Shown: positions 53,043 to 63,016, numbered from the stretch's first letter. The stretch: DNA of 64,000 nt from Methanocalculus chunghsingensis (GCF_018132105.1 NZ_JWHL01000002.1:124001-188000); one strand, 5' to 3'. Notes: generated by a model from the letters alone, not told the origin. Numbers and translations: made by a program.

Positions 53043-53930
53043 ATGATCACTCTTCAGAAAGGTCCTGTCCATATCGGCGGGATCACCCTTCATAACCATC
53101 TCATCCTTGCAGCAGGTGTCCTTGGGACGACCGGCGCATCACTTGGGAGGATGCTCAGGCTCGGTGCAGGGGGTGTCGTCACCAAGTCGATCGGCCCTGA
53201 GCCGAAGGCGGGGCATTCCGGCCCCTGCCTCATCCCGCTCAACGGCGGTCTCCTCAACGCGATGGGTCTTCCAAATCCCTCCAGAGACTATCTCGATGAG
53301 ATCACCCATCTTCGGGATGAACCAGTCATCATCAGTATCTTTGGCGGCACACCAGAGGAGTTTGGGGAGGTTGCATCCTGGTTTGCAGATACGGCGGTCG
53401 GGTTTGAACTGAACCTCTCCTGCCCGCATGCCGAGGGGTACGGCGCTGCCATCGGTGCGGATCCCGCCATTGTCCGGGCATGTACTGAGGAGGTGGCGGC
53501 ATACGGCATCCCGACATGGGTGAAGCTGACGCCAAATGTCACCGATATCGGTGTCATCGGCCGTGCCGCAGAAGAGGGGGGGGCATCGGCCATCGTTGCT
53601 GTCAATACGGTCAGGGGGATGCGCATATCGATCGATCTCCGCCGCCCCGTCCTCGGGAACAGGTTCGGCGGCATCTCCGGTCCGATGATCTTCCCCATCG
53701 CGCTCCGCTGCGTCTATGATCTCTATGATGCCTGCTCACTACCGATCATCGGGTGTGGCGGCGTCAGCTCGGCAGAGGATGTCATCGAGATGATGATGGC
53801 TGGCGCCTCGGCCGTCCAGATAGGAAGCGCCGTCTATGACGATATCGCCATCTTTGAGCAGATCGCAGCCTCACTGTACGCGGATGATGGCCTTGCCGCA
53901 GATGAGATCGTGGGGTGCGCCCATGCATGA
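53043..53930 (+). CDS. pyrD: Dihydroorotate dehydrogenase, class 1B catalytic subunit PyrD
   Basis: 295 aa. FMN barrel with the nucleophilic Cys in FELNLSCPHAEGYG, the KLTPNVTDIG and VNTVRGMRID-like blocks, and the C-terminal GCGGVSSAEDVIEMMMAGAS phosphate-binding loop. It oxidises dihydroorotate to orotate in pyrimidine synthesis. The ATG directly follows GAGGG, so normal Shine-Dalgarno spacing is absent; TATA-like ATTATTAAA at 53013-53022 suggests near-leaderless transcription. It overlaps pyrK by 8 bp. Confidence 0.95.
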   Translation: MITLQKGPVHIGGITLHNHLILAAGVLGTTGASLGRMLRLGAGGVVTKSIGPEPKAGHSGPCLIPLNGGLLNAMGLPNPSRDYLDEITHLRDEPVIISIFGGTPEEFGEVASWFADTAVGFELNLSCPHAEGYGAAIGADPAIVRACTEEVAAYGIPTWVKLTPNVTDIGVIGRAAEEGGASAIVAVNTVRGMRISIDLRRPVLGNRFGGISGPMIFPIALRCVYDLYDACSLPIIGCGGVSSAEDVIEMMMAGASAVQIGSAVYDDIAIFEQIAASLYADDGLAADEIVGCAHA

Positions 53931-54690
53931 CGGGATGCCGGTTGTGGTGACGGTGAGAGAGATCATCGACGAGACCCCGACGATTCGGACGATCCGTTTT
54001 GATCATCCCTTTTCCATCCGGCCGGGCCAGTTCTGCATGGTCTGGGCACCCGGCGTCGATGAGATCCCGATGGGGTACTCATCCCCGGACACCATCACCG
54101 TCCAGCGGGTTGGTGAGGCGACCGCTGCCCTCACCTCCCTTGCTGTCGGGGATCGGCTTGGTATCCGGGGCCCCTTCGGTAACGGCTTCTCACCAGAGGG
54201 ACGGCTCCTTGCCATCGCCGGGGGTGTCGGTGTCGCTCCGCTCTATCCCCTTGCAGCGGCAGGGGTGGTTGAGACCTTCATCCTTGGTGCACGGACGGCA
54301 GAGGAACTCACCTTCGCAACTCCCCTTGCTGCCCTTGCAGATCTCAGGATCGCGACCGATGATGGAACCGCGGGATATCATGGCTTCGTCACCGGGATCA
54401 TCGATGAGGAGATCGATCTCTCCTCGTATGATACCATCTGTGTCTGCGGCCCTGAGATGATGATGAAAGGGATCCTCGACCGGCTTGATGCGGCAGGGAT
54501 CGCCGGACGTGGCCAGTTCTCACTGCACCGGTACATGAAGTGTGGTGTCGGGGTCTGTGGTTCCTGCTCCATCGATCCGGACGGGCTCCGGGTCTGTAAG
54601 GACGGTCCGGTCTTCACCGGTGATCAGATTCTTAACTCCGAGTTCGGAGTCTATTCCCGGGATGCGAGCGGGAGGAAGAAAAGGCCCTGA
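53923..54690 (+). CDS. pyrK: Dihydroorotate dehydrogenase electron transfer subunit PyrK
   Basis: 255 aa from ATG 53923 (alternative 53935). FAD domain RPGQFCMVWAPGVDEIPMGY, NAD domain region AIAGGVGVAPLYPL, and a C-terminal [2Fe-2S] cysteine set CGVGVCGSCSIDPDG plus a later VCKDGPVF. It passes electrons from PyrD to NAD or ferredoxin. A longer reading frame to 53836 lies inside pyrD and is not used. Confidence 0.95.
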   Translation: MHDGMPVVVTVREIIDETPTIRTIRFDHPFSIRPGQFCMVWAPGVDEIPMGYSSPDTITVQRVGEATAALTSLAVGDRLGIRGPFGNGFSPEGRLLAIAGGVGVAPLYPLAAAGVVETFILGARTAEELTFATPLAALADLRIATDDGTAGYHGFVTGIIDEEIDLSSYDTICVCGPEMMMKGILDRLDAAGIAGRGQFSLHRYMKCGVGVCGSCSIDPDGLRVCKDGPVFTGDQILNSEFGVYSRDASGRKKRP

Positions 54691-54692
54691 GT

Positions 54693-55295
54693 TCAGGGGA
54701 GGGTGCCGTTGATCGCCTCAAGATCCGCGAGATCGTTGATGTTTGTGAAGGTCACCAGCTCCGGGTCGATTGCCCGGAGCTCATTAATCGGAATGAACCT
54801 GGTATGAATGCTCCACACCATCTTCCGGATAGAATAGGAGGGTGGAGAGGCAAGATAGTCCAGAATGGCAGATCTTCGATAAACAGCATGAAGCGGCTCG
54901 AACATATCCTCATTCCAGCTGGGAACGGCCGCATCCGCATCATGCAGCTCATCAAAGAGGTATCTGACAATATCTGCCCGGATACAGGGCATATCGCAGG
55001 CGGTGATAAAGATCCGCTCATGGCTCGCAACCGCGACACCGGCTATGATCCCCCCAAGTGGTCCGATCCCCCTGATCTCATCTGCTACGGTCATGATGCC
55101 GGGAATATCCGAGAAACGACCACATTGTTCGTCATCCCTGGCGACGATGATGATCTCATCGACGACGGTTGATAGCGTTTCGACAAGATGGGAGATGAAA
55201 GATCTCCCTTTGTAGCTGAAGAAGTACTTCTCCTTCCCGCCTGATCGCCGCGCCTCGCCCCCAACGAGGATCAGAGCTGTTGTCTCCCCTGGCAT
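54693..55295 (-). CDS. mobA: Molybdenum cofactor guanylyltransferase-like (MobA)
   Basis: 200 aa nucleotidyltransferase. The N-terminal signature is ALILVGGEARRSGGKEKYFF, with GG and Lys for GTP binding; the Asp region FITACDMPCI binds the metal. It would add GMP to molybdopterin for the tungsten/molybdenum formylmethanofuran dehydrogenase and formate dehydrogenase of methanogens. Distinction from other MobA-like NTP transferases is moderate. Convergent with pyrK, 2 bp apart. Confidence 0.85.
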   Translation of the reverse strand: MPGETTALILVGGEARRSGGKEKYFFSYKGRSFISHLVETLSTVVDEIIIVARDDEQCGRFSDIPGIMTVADEIRGIGPLGGIIAGVAVASHERIFITACDMPCIRADIVRYLFDELHDADAAVPSWNEDMFEPLHAVYRRSAILDYLASPPSYSIRKMVWSIHTRFIPINELRAIDPELVTFTNINDLADLEAINGTLP

Positions 55296-55307
55296 ATCGT
55301 TCTAAGA

Positions 55308-55775
55308 TTATTTGGACTGCTCGCTGTTAAGGCTGTCTTTTCGTCTCGTCCTTGCCTCAAGATCGAGAAGCTCTTTTTTTATCGCTTTATCCGGGGTAAA
55401 TCCGCCGATATCTCTCTTTCCGATGACCCGGTGGCAGGGGATGATGATCGGGGTCGGGTTCCGTGCAAGGGCTCCCCCGACGACACGGGCATGCGTCCCT
55501 GCAGATGCTGCGATCTCCCCGTATGTCCGTGTCTCTCCGTATGGGATCTCCCTGACGATCCGGTAGATTCGTGCGGAGACCCCATCCCCCTCCTCTGCAG
55601 GGGAGGAGAAGAGCGAGAGGTCGGTCCTTCTTCCGGCGAGATATCCCGTGATCTCAGGTGGTATCGGATCTCCCCCGCCGGATCGACCAAACCAGACCCG
55701 GTGAATACAGTTTCCATCCCAGGCGACCGATACCGGCCAGAGGCCAAACCTTCCGCTCCCCTCTCTCATCGCCAT
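55308..55775 (-). CDS. ogt: Methylated-DNA-protein cysteine methyltransferase (Ogt)
   Basis: 155 aa from ATG 55775, which overlaps the helicase stop by 10 bp (ATG 55769 is a second option). The DNA-binding HTH region (IPYGETRTYGEIAASAG, ALARNPTPIIIPCHRVIG) includes the alkyl-acceptor Cys in PCHRV and the preceding Asn. It irreversibly repairs O6-alkylguanine. Cotranscribed after the XPD-type helicase, a repair pair. Confidence 0.95.
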   Translation of the reverse strand: MAMREGSGRFGLWPVSVAWDGNCIHRVWFGRSGGGDPIPPEITGYLAGRRTDLSLFSSPAEEGDGVSARIYRIVREIPYGETRTYGEIAASAGTHARVVGGALARNPTPIIIPCHRVIGKRDIGGFTPDKAIKKELLDLEARTRRKDSLNSEQSK

Positions 55776-57763
55776 CGTGTAATAATTCCTTCCGTGACAT
55801 CTGCGGTGACGGGTTTCATCTCCTGCTGCATCCATGGCGGGAGACCCGCCTTTACATCATCTTCCAGAAACCGGCTGTCTCCAAGGATGAGAAGGCCATG
55901 ATCCTCCGGTGTCCGAAGCACCCTCCCGAGTGCCTGCGTCGCCTTATTGATGGCAGGGAGGGTGTAGGCGATGAACTCCCCTTCCTTTCCGAATTTCCTC
56001 TTGAAGTACTGTATTGCCATCGCCCGGACCTGGGTATAGGGGGCGAGCGGGAGGCCGACGACCATCGCACCAGCCAGGAGATCGCCCCGGTAATCAAGCC
56101 CCTCGCTCCACTTGCCGCCGCATACGGCAAAGAGTATCCCGGACTTCTTCTTCTTCGGGAGACTGAGAAACTCAGCCAGCATTTCGTTCGCCTCTGCGGC
56201 ATCACGCGGCTCGATGAAGACCTTCTTCTTCATCAGTCTGCAGCGGGCGGCGTAATCGGCCATGATCTGGTATGACGGGAAGTAAACAGCGAGATTGCCT
56301 GGATGACCTGAAAATGCGGTGATCATCCTGACGGTCCGGTCGATATTCCCCTTATCCTGCCGCATCCGGTAGGCGGTCGTGATATCCTCAGATGCAAGAA
56401 GAAGCCGGTTCTTCTGCGGGAAGGCGTTTGGGATAGAGAGAGTGGTGACAGGAAGATCCGCAAAATAGTACTGCCTGAAACTCTCGAGCGGGGAGAGGGT
56501 GCCGCTGATGAAGAGGAGGGCATGGTGTGCGGTTGCAATCTCCTGAAGTTTTCCGGCGGGATCGATATTCCTGACTTCGAGGATGACCGACTCGTCATCC
56601 TTCCTGAAGAGGGTCAGGTATGCGGGATCGGTCGCCGAGCAATGTATCCGAAAGAGAAACTCGCAGAGCCGTTCAATAGCAGACTCCCGGAAGTCTGCAT
56701 TCTGGAGGCTCTTTTCCCGGATGGCATCGCTGATTGCGATGATATCCTCAACAATCGCTGCCATCGAGGGGTAGAGGGAGCCTTTCGTCAGTATCCGGTC
56801 AAAGATGGCAGGGTCAAACCAGTCTTCCACTTCGGTTGAGCGACGGAGCCCGTCCATGAAGTCACGGATCCTCGGGAGGACATGCCGGACAGCCTCCACT
56901 CCCTTCACCTTCGTCTTCAGTGATGAGAGCTCATGGGATGCCTGCTGGATGTCGCGTTCATCGAGGGAGACACTCTGGATTCCCTGAACGACATCCCCGA
57001 CGTTATGTGCCTCATCAACAAGAATGATCAGATCCTTCGGCTCGACATTCAGTGAAACGAGAAGCTGCTCCCTGATATCATCGTTGAAGAGATGATGATA
57101 GTTCACAATGACGACATCGGCATTCTTTGCAGAGGTGATCATCATATCGTACGGGCAGAGTCCCCCTGCGTACGCATGCAGGGAATCCGGGTTCACAACT
57201 GAGCTTGCGGCCTTCTCGGCTTTTTTTCTGATCTCCTGGGATGGAACGAGCCTGAGCCCCTCATCCCCCTCAAGGAAGACCCGGCTCCTGACGAAGTAGG
57301 GGCAGATGAGGGGATTGTCCCGATCCTGCCGCTTGATCTGTTTGATGATCTCGGGATCCTGTGCGGGAACGAGGGAACCCTTCATCGCCCGCTCACGCAT
57401 CAGTGCATTGGTAAAGGCCTTCACCCCTTCGCAGCGCCGGTAAACATCCCCGAGGCCGCCGAGCGGGCACATTCCCCTCTTTCCAATTAAGTAGGTGAAC
57501 TTCAGCCCCGCCTTCTTCCTCCGAATCATATCAAGCTCCCTGATAAAAGTATTGAGCTGGCTGATCGTCCTGACGGCAACAAGGATCGTCCTTCCGCTCG
57601 ATTCGGCAAGGAGTGCGGAAACAACGCTCGATTTACCGCTTCCAGTCGGTGCATCGATTAAGAGAACCCCGCCCTGGCGTGCGGTCCCGGCAGCGGCATT
57701 GAGCATCTCCTCCTGATGGGGACGGTACTTCGGATAGGGAAACCAGTCGTTTATATCACTCAT
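55766..57763 (-). CDS. XPD/Rad3-type iron-sulfur DNA helicase
   Basis: 665 aa superfamily 2 helicase. Walker A IDAPTGSGKSSVV, DEAH box LVDEAHNVGDVVQ, and a helicase VI-like motif INKATQALGRVLR. Four cysteines (in GMCPLGG, RRCEGV, LICPYF, GLCPYD) form the [4Fe-4S] site between motifs I and II. A 5'-3' helicase for repair or replication. Close to XPD but the DinG-type cannot be excluded by eye. Downstream ogt overlaps it. Confidence 0.93.
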   Translation of the reverse strand: MSDINDWFPYPKYRPHQEEMLNAAAGTARQGGVLLIDAPTGSGKSSVVSALLAESSGRTILVAVRTISQLNTFIRELDMIRRKKAGLKFTYLIGKRGMCPLGGLGDVYRRCEGVKAFTNALMRERAMKGSLVPAQDPEIIKQIKRQDRDNPLICPYFVRSRVFLEGDEGLRLVPSQEIRKKAEKAASSVVNPDSLHAYAGGLCPYDMMITSAKNADVVIVNYHHLFNDDIREQLLVSLNVEPKDLIILVDEAHNVGDVVQGIQSVSLDERDIQQASHELSSLKTKVKGVEAVRHVLPRIRDFMDGLRRSTEVEDWFDPAIFDRILTKGSLYPSMAAIVEDIIAISDAIREKSLQNADFRESAIERLCEFLFRIHCSATDPAYLTLFRKDDESVILEVRNIDPAGKLQEIATAHHALLFISGTLSPLESFRQYYFADLPVTTLSIPNAFPQKNRLLLASEDITTAYRMRQDKGNIDRTVRMITAFSGHPGNLAVYFPSYQIMADYAARCRLMKKKVFIEPRDAAEANEMLAEFLSLPKKKKSGILFAVCGGKWSEGLDYRGDLLAGAMVVGLPLAPYTQVRAMAIQYFKRKFGKEGEFIAYTLPAINKATQALGRVLRTPEDHGLLILGDSRFLEDDVKAGLPPWMQQEMKPVTADVTEGIITRWR

Positions 57764-57858
57764 TTGGGGCTCCTTAATTGGTTAATAATTGAATTTCAGT
57801 TGTCTCCGGATCATTTTTATTCGGAGATTATAAAGGGATGGCGACCCGGGGGTGAAAG

Positions 57859-59259
57859 TTACCCTGCCCTTCGAAGCCAGAACGAGATGCCTGCCCCGGT
57901 TGGCTGATCGATCACTGCGATCTCCCCTCCATACCGGTGTACGAGCTGCCGGACGATATACAGGCCGAGGCCCGATCCGCTCCTCCGATCATCACCCGGG
58001 GTATATCTGGAGAAGAGGATCGGCCTGAGATCCGGGGGGATTCCCGGTCCGTCGTCCTGGACGGTGATGCAGACGCGATCGCCCTCCGGCCTGACGCTGA
58101 TTGTTATCCGGGTCTCGTCACCCCCGAACTTGAGGCTGTTTCCGATGAGATTATTGAAGATCCGGGGGAGGAGATCATCGGCATACACGATGATCCCGCT
58201 CTTCTCCCAGGCGATCTCTGCTTTTGGAAACAGACCCGTCTCATCCCCGATGACGCGGTCGAGGGATACCGGCTCAAGCCGCTTCTCTGAAGATCCGATA
58301 AGCCGAATCGTATTAACATTCCTGATTATACCACTCGACTGCCGGATTCCCGCCTGTGCCCTCCGGAGATACTCTTCAGACGGTGTCCCGAGGAGCATCT
58401 CGAGATATCCTTCGGTGACCATGTTGGCATTGCGAATATCATGCTCCATAATATCGAGGAGGAGGGTATTCTCCTCCATAGCATCATTGTACTTCTGCTG
58501 GAGAACCGCCCGCCGCACCGCACCACCGATCGATCGCCCGATGGAAGTGAGGATATCTTCTTCCTGCCGGGAGTATCGTCGTGGTTTGCTGTGTGCACAG
58601 CAGATCACCCCGATCACCTCCCCACGGGAGAGGATGGGGAGTATCGCAAGCGAATAGACCCCAAGCTCCCCGTCTGCATGGTCGAGGTCCATATATTCTT
58701 CAAGGAAGACCGGTTTCTTTCCGGTCATGACAGATGAGAAGGGTGGCGATGATACGTCAATACACATACGACTGCCGAAGCAGTATTCGATATATCCTGC
58801 CATCACACGACGTTCCATTCTGTCCGGATCGTCTGTCTGGAGGTAGATCGCACCACAATCGACATCAATGAGCCGGATCGTCTCCCAGAGGCAGGTCTGA
58901 AGGATATCCTGGCATGTATGTTTTGATGATGCCGATTCGACGACCGCATGCAGGATCCGGAGCTGCTGGTACGCCTCTTCCAGTGCCTTCCTCTCCGTGC
59001 AGGCATCGACTGATGGCGAGAGGTAATAGATGAGATCGTCATCAGGTCCGGGCGTGATCAGAAGATTATGACCGGATGGAAGGGAAAGACCTGTTGCCCT
59101 GCCTGAAAGATGGACCTCCTCCCCTGCCCCGAGGATCTGATCGCTGATCCCGGCGAAGAGGGGGTGATCATGGATAGCTCCCCCCTCCCCCTCTGATGCA
59201 TGGATCTCCCCGTTCCTGCTCACTTTCAGGGTTGTTACCGGAAGATGCGAAGAATGCAT
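57859..59259 (-). CDS. GAF-domain sensor histidine kinase
   Basis: 466 aa, soluble. A divergent sensory N-terminus (about 1-90) with no membrane helix is followed by a GAF domain (about 105-250; IDVDCGAIYLQ, SLAILPILSRGEVIGVICCA). The kinase H-box is MEHDIRNANMVTEGYL (phospho-acceptor His); the ATPase has NNLIGNSLKFGG, DDGPGIPP and GSGLGLYIV. It autophosphorylates in response to a cytoplasmic signal. No response regulator is adjacent. It diverges from purB. Confidence 0.93.
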   Translation of the reverse strand: MHSSHLPVTTLKVSRNGEIHASEGEGGAIHDHPLFAGISDQILGAGEEVHLSGRATGLSLPSGHNLLITPGPDDDLIYYLSPSVDACTERKALEEAYQQLRILHAVVESASSKHTCQDILQTCLWETIRLIDVDCGAIYLQTDDPDRMERRVMAGYIEYCFGSRMCIDVSSPPFSSVMTGKKPVFLEEYMDLDHADGELGVYSLAILPILSRGEVIGVICCAHSKPRRYSRQEEDILTSIGRSIGGAVRRAVLQQKYNDAMEENTLLLDIMEHDIRNANMVTEGYLEMLLGTPSEEYLRRAQAGIRQSSGIIRNVNTIRLIGSSEKRLEPVSLDRVIGDETGLFPKAEIAWEKSGIIVYADDLLPRIFNNLIGNSLKFGGDETRITISVRPEGDRVCITVQDDGPGIPPDLRPILFSRYTPGDDRRSGSGLGLYIVRQLVHRYGGEIAVIDQPTGAGISFWLRRAG

Positions 59260-59347
59260 GAGAATATATCAGAATCTGAAGAGATAGTTCTTCTCCGGTT
59301 CCCGGGATGGATCGGTTTAATTCCACCACACCCCCATATATACACCC

Positions 59348-60688
59348 ATGGCGATCCATCCGATAGATTACAGGTACGGCACCCCGGAGATGCGCCGTAT
59401 CTGGAGTGAAGAGGCACGGTTCAACGCGATCATCCGCGCCGAAGCAGCACTTGCCGTAGCAGAAGCCGAGATCGGTCTCATCCCCGCCGATGCGGCTGAA
59501 GCCATTGAAGCAGCGGTTCCGAAGGCCTCCCTCCGTCGCGCAAACGAGATCGAAGCCGAGATCAATCATGATATGATGGCCGTCGTCAAGGCGCTTGCCG
59601 AGGTATCCGGCCCGGCCGGCCGATGGGTACACTATGGTGCAACCTCAAACGACATCCTTGATACTGCGACAGCTCTTCAGCTGAAGGATGCACTCGACTG
59701 CATCGAGGAGAAGCTTCAGCGGCTCCTTCTTGTCCTGATGGATCGGAGTGCCGCAACGAAGGAGCTCGTCTGTGCCGGCAGAACCCATGGCCAGATTGGT
59801 GTACCGACAACCTGGGGGCTCAGGTTTGCTATCTGGGCAAGTGAAGTGGGGAGGCATATCATACGGCTTCGCGAGATCAGGCCCCGTGTCGTTGTCGGCC
59901 AGATGACCGGCGCTGTCGGAACCCAGGCGGCCCTTGGAGAGGATGGAATCGAGGTCCAGGCGGCGATGATGCAGCACCTCGGTATCGGTTCTGTGGATGT
60001 CTCAAACCAGGTCATCTCCCGGGATCGCTATGCAGAATACTTCTTCCTCCTCGCCAATATCGCAACCACCCTGGATAAGATCGGGATAGAGATCCGCTCC
60101 ATGCAACGGACAGAGATTGCAGAGGTTGAGGAGGCTTTTGCCAAAAAGCAGGTGGGATCAAGCACGATGCCACATAAGAGAAACCCGATCAAGAGCGAGC
60201 AGGTCGGGGGGCTTGCACGGGTGATCCGTTCAGCCGTCGAACCCGCCCTTCAGAACAACACACTCTGGGATGAACGGGATCTCACCAACTCCTCCTGTGA
60301 ACGGGTGATCTTTCCCGAGGCGACGATCCTCTGCGATCACTGCCTGAAGGTGATGACGGATGCACTCACCGGGCTGATCATCAAAGAGGAGAATGTTCGG
60401 AAAAATCTGGATCTCCTGCATGGTGTCAACCTTGCCGAATCGGTCATGATTGAACTGACCCGGCGGGGGATGGACCGGCAGGAGGCCCATGAGGTGATCC
60501 GGACGACGAGCATGCAGGCACTTGAGGAGAAGAGGCCGCTCGCCGAGATCCTCTCTGCCGTCCCGGAGGTCACAAAACTCATATCAAAAGCGGAGATCGA
60601 GGACGCACTCCTGCCTGACCGGTACATCGGAACATCAGTCCGGCAGGTGGAGCGGGTACTCCAGAAACTCGCCCCGCTCACCTCGTAA
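59348..60688 (+). CDS. purB: Adenylosuccinate lyase
   Basis: 446 aa. Fumarase/aspartase superfamily motifs: RTHGQIGVPTTWG-type His region, and the flexible signature loop GSSTMPHKRNPIKSE with the catalytic Ser. It acts twice in purine synthesis, cleaving SAICAR and adenylosuccinate. A TATA-like GGTTTAATT at 59314-59322 places the start of transcription near 59344, so the message is probably leaderless. Confidence 0.96.
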   Translation: MAIHPIDYRYGTPEMRRIWSEEARFNAIIRAEAALAVAEAEIGLIPADAAEAIEAAVPKASLRRANEIEAEINHDMMAVVKALAEVSGPAGRWVHYGATSNDILDTATALQLKDALDCIEEKLQRLLLVLMDRSAATKELVCAGRTHGQIGVPTTWGLRFAIWASEVGRHIIRLREIRPRVVVGQMTGAVGTQAALGEDGIEVQAAMMQHLGIGSVDVSNQVISRDRYAEYFFLLANIATTLDKIGIEIRSMQRTEIAEVEEAFAKKQVGSSTMPHKRNPIKSEQVGGLARVIRSAVEPALQNNTLWDERDLTNSSCERVIFPEATILCDHCLKVMTDALTGLIIKEENVRKNLDLLHGVNLAESVMIELTRRGMDRQEAHEVIRTTSMQALEEKRPLAEILSAVPEVTKLISKAEIEDALLPDRYIGTSVRQVERVLQKLAPLTS

Positions 60689-60689
60689 A

Positions 60690-61079
60690 TCAGGTATTGG
60701 AGGGTGCAGACCTGGATAGATGGTACTGGACCACCACCCACCGGTGGCCGGTACCCCGGAGGACCATGGTGAATCGGCATGGAAGGACTTCTTCATCGAT
60801 GGTGAGGACCAGATCCCCGATCACCCATGCGATCATCCCCTCCGCTTTTATTGTACATGCACCCCTTCGGAGAGAGAACGTCTCTGCCATCGCATATCTC
60901 TTCCTCAGAACAGCTTCAAACTCTCTTCTATTGTGTACCCTCCAATCATCGCCGGGGTCATAGCCCATGATATCATCGGCGGAGATCCCGAGGATGGCAG
61001 GGATATCCCTCCTCTCCCATGCAGCGGTGAACTGGTCGAGGAGATCCTCTATCTGGTCTTTCGTCTGTGTACTGAGCAT
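60690..61079 (-). CDS. NTF2-like (SnoaL/DUF4440-type) protein
   Basis: 129 aa. A helical start (DLLDQFTAAWERRDIPAIL) followed by a curved sheet (GDLVLTIDEEVLPCRFTMVL; HRWVVVQYHLS) is the cone fold of NTF2-like proteins. Sequence resembles the SnoaL_3/calcium-binding-associated group; no catalytic set is evident. Convergent with purB, 1 bp apart. Function unknown. Confidence 0.75.
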   Translation of the reverse strand: MLSTQTKDQIEDLLDQFTAAWERRDIPAILGISADDIMGYDPGDDWRVHNRREFEAVLRKRYAMAETFSLRRGACTIKAEGMIAWVIGDLVLTIDEEVLPCRFTMVLRGTGHRWVVVQYHLSRSAPSNT

Positions 61080-61138
61080 AGCAGATAATCACCCTCTGAG
61101 CAGAAAAAAGGAGATGCGTCTTCCCTATTGAGGGAGGT

Positions 61139-62308
61139 TCAGTCGTTTGAGAGTGCATCGATCGGGTTCAGCTGCGCTGCCCGGTGGGCTGGATAGACCC
61201 CTGCCGCGATACAGATGACTGTTCCGATGATCATGCCGTAGATGACCGTGATGACGGTATGCATCGTCAGTAGATAGCTGATATCCTGCATGATCAGCAT
61301 AATCAGCAGACCCCCTCCAACAAGGCTGAGGAGACCGCCGCAGACCGATCCGATGAGGCCGAGGATCGCTGCTTCATAGAGGAACATCTTGCTGATATCC
61401 GCCTTCTGCGTTCCAATACTCCGGAGAATCCCGATCTCCTTGATCCGTTCGTTCACCGAGATGAGCATCACGTTGAGGATACTGACTGCCGCGACGAGAA
61501 GTGATATCCCCCCGATTGCCATCACAAAGAGGGATATCTGTCCGATGGCCTCCTGAATCGAGGAGATGAGGGATCGGAAGTCCATAATATTGACGACATC
61601 CTCACGCCTGTTCAGGCGGGCATCAATAGCGTCTTTTATTCCATCGATATCATCCAGGTTATGGACCGTGATGACAACCTGATCATATTTGCCTCTGCCA
61701 CTATATGTTGCCTCATACCAGCGCTCAGACCCGATAATGGCGTTATCTGTCTGGATTCCCCCTGAGAAGCCGGTATCTTCGAGGATGCCGACGACCCGTA
61801 TCCGCTGTTCACGGGCGCCGATTCCGACAGTGATGAAGTTGCCTTCCCTGATACCATAATTCCGGGCAAGTGTCTGGCCGATCATCACACCCTCAGTGCC
61901 TGAGATATACCGGCCGGATATGAGCGTTGTTATCGGAGGGAGCTCACCGGGATCAACGCCGTAGACCGAGGAGTACCCCTGTGAATCACCCACCTTCACC
62001 TGATCATAGGTATTGTAAAAGGCAATTGTCGGGTTTCTCCCGGCGATAAGCTTTATCTGCCGAATATCCCGCTCATCGATCCCGGCCTTCTCATCCCCTA
62101 CCGAGGGGCCTGCCGGGGTGATGATGATCGTATTACCCATATTCATCAGCTCATCAGAGACGGACTGTTCGAGTGCGCCTCCGAGGAGCCCCATCGAGGT
62201 GATCGCGACAACACCGATGATGATCCCGATGGCAGCAAGAATTGACCGGAAGAGATGGAGGCGGACATTACGCTGTGCAAGCTCAAATGTCATCCCGAGA
62301 TTGATCAC
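61139..62308 (-). CDS. MacB-type ABC transporter permease
   Basis: 389 aa. One N-terminal membrane helix (ILAAIGIIIGVVAITSM), a large extracytoplasmic MacB_PCD domain (about 45-265), then the FtsX domain with three helices to the C-terminus. GTG start at 62308 overlaps the ATPase stop by 4 bp and has GGAG upstream; ATG 62293 is an alternative. With the ATPase it forms a mechanotransmission-type export or lipoprotein-handling complex. No periplasmic adaptor gene adjoins. Confidence 0.92.
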   Translation of the reverse strand: MINLGMTFELAQRNVRLHLFRSILAAIGIIIGVVAITSMGLLGGALEQSVSDELMNMGNTIIITPAGPSVGDEKAGIDERDIRQIKLIAGRNPTIAFYNTYDQVKVGDSQGYSSVYGVDPGELPPITTLISGRYISGTEGVMIGQTLARNYGIREGNFITVGIGAREQRIRVVGILEDTGFSGGIQTDNAIIGSERWYEATYSGRGKYDQVVITVHNLDDIDGIKDAIDARLNRREDVVNIMDFRSLISSIQEAIGQISLFVMAIGGISLLVAAVSILNVMLISVNERIKEIGILRSIGTQKADISKMFLYEAAILGLIGSVCGGLLSLVGGGLLIMLIMQDISYLLTMHTVITVIYGMIIGTVICIAAGVYPAHRAAQLNPIDALSND

Positions 62309-62973
62309 TGGATCACCCCGTCTCGTATTGTGATGAGGCGGTCAGCGTACGTTGCGATCTCATCTGAATGGGTGACCATCACAATCGTCTTCCCCTGCCT
62401 GTTCAGATCAGTCAGGAGGTCCATGATCTGGTTTCCTGTCTTTGAGTCGAGGTTGCCCGTCGGTTCATCACAGAGGATGATTCGTGGATCATTCGCGAGT
62501 GCCCGTGCGATCGCCACCCTCTGCTGCTGGCCGCCGGAGAGCTGGTTTGGCGTATGTTTCATATGTCCTCCATCAAGGCCGACGAGCCTGAGGAGATCGG
62601 CTGGCCTGCCGGTTGTATCCCTGGCACCAGTCTTCAGGATGAGCGGGTACTCCACATTCTCAAATGCGGTGAGGAGGGGGATCAGGTTAAACTTCTGGAA
62701 GATGAAGCCGATTGCATCCCTCCGGAGATTCGTCAGTTCATAATCCGAGAGTTCGCGGGTATTCTTCCCCTCAATATAGAGGTTTCCTGAGGTGGGCTGA
62801 TCAAGGCATCCGATCTGGTTGAGGAGTGTTGTCTTCCCCGAGCCTGATGCACCCATGATCGCAACAAATTCTCCGACACCAATATCGAGGGTGACGCCGT
62901 TTAACGCATAGACATCCCCCGCCTCCATCGGGTAGATCCTTTTGACATCTTCAAGCCGGATACAGATCTCCAT
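62305..62973 (-). CDS. ABC transporter ATP-binding protein (LolD/MacB class)
   Basis: 222 aa. Walker A MGASGSGKTTLL, signature LSGGQQQRVAIARAL, Walker B IILCDEPTGNLDS and a switch His in MVTHSDEIA. GGAGAG lies 5 nt before ATG 62973. Coupled to the permease by overlap. An inverted GTAC-ATT-GTAC site lies 45-55 bp upstream and may be an operator. Confidence 0.95.
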   Translation of the reverse strand: MEICIRLEDVKRIYPMEAGDVYALNGVTLDIGVGEFVAIMGASGSGKTTLLNQIGCLDQPTSGNLYIEGKNTRELSDYELTNLRRDAIGFIFQKFNLIPLLTAFENVEYPLILKTGARDTTGRPADLLRLVGLDGGHMKHTPNQLSGGQQQRVAIARALANDPRIILCDEPTGNLDSKTGNQIMDLLTDLNRQGKTIVMVTHSDEIATYADRLITIRDGVIQ

Positions 62974-63016
62974 TAATTCTCTCCGTTCATGGTGCAGGGC
63001 AGCATGATAATGTAAA

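Noticed and set aside
53836-53922. Longer N-terminus for PyrK
   Set aside because: It lies wholly in another frame of pyrD and adds no conserved sequence; ATG 53923 fits the family start.
59335-59344. CATATATACA just upstream of purB considered as its TATA box
   Set aside because: It lies only 4-13 bp before the ATG, so transcription would begin inside the gene; GGTTTAATT at 59314 is better placed.
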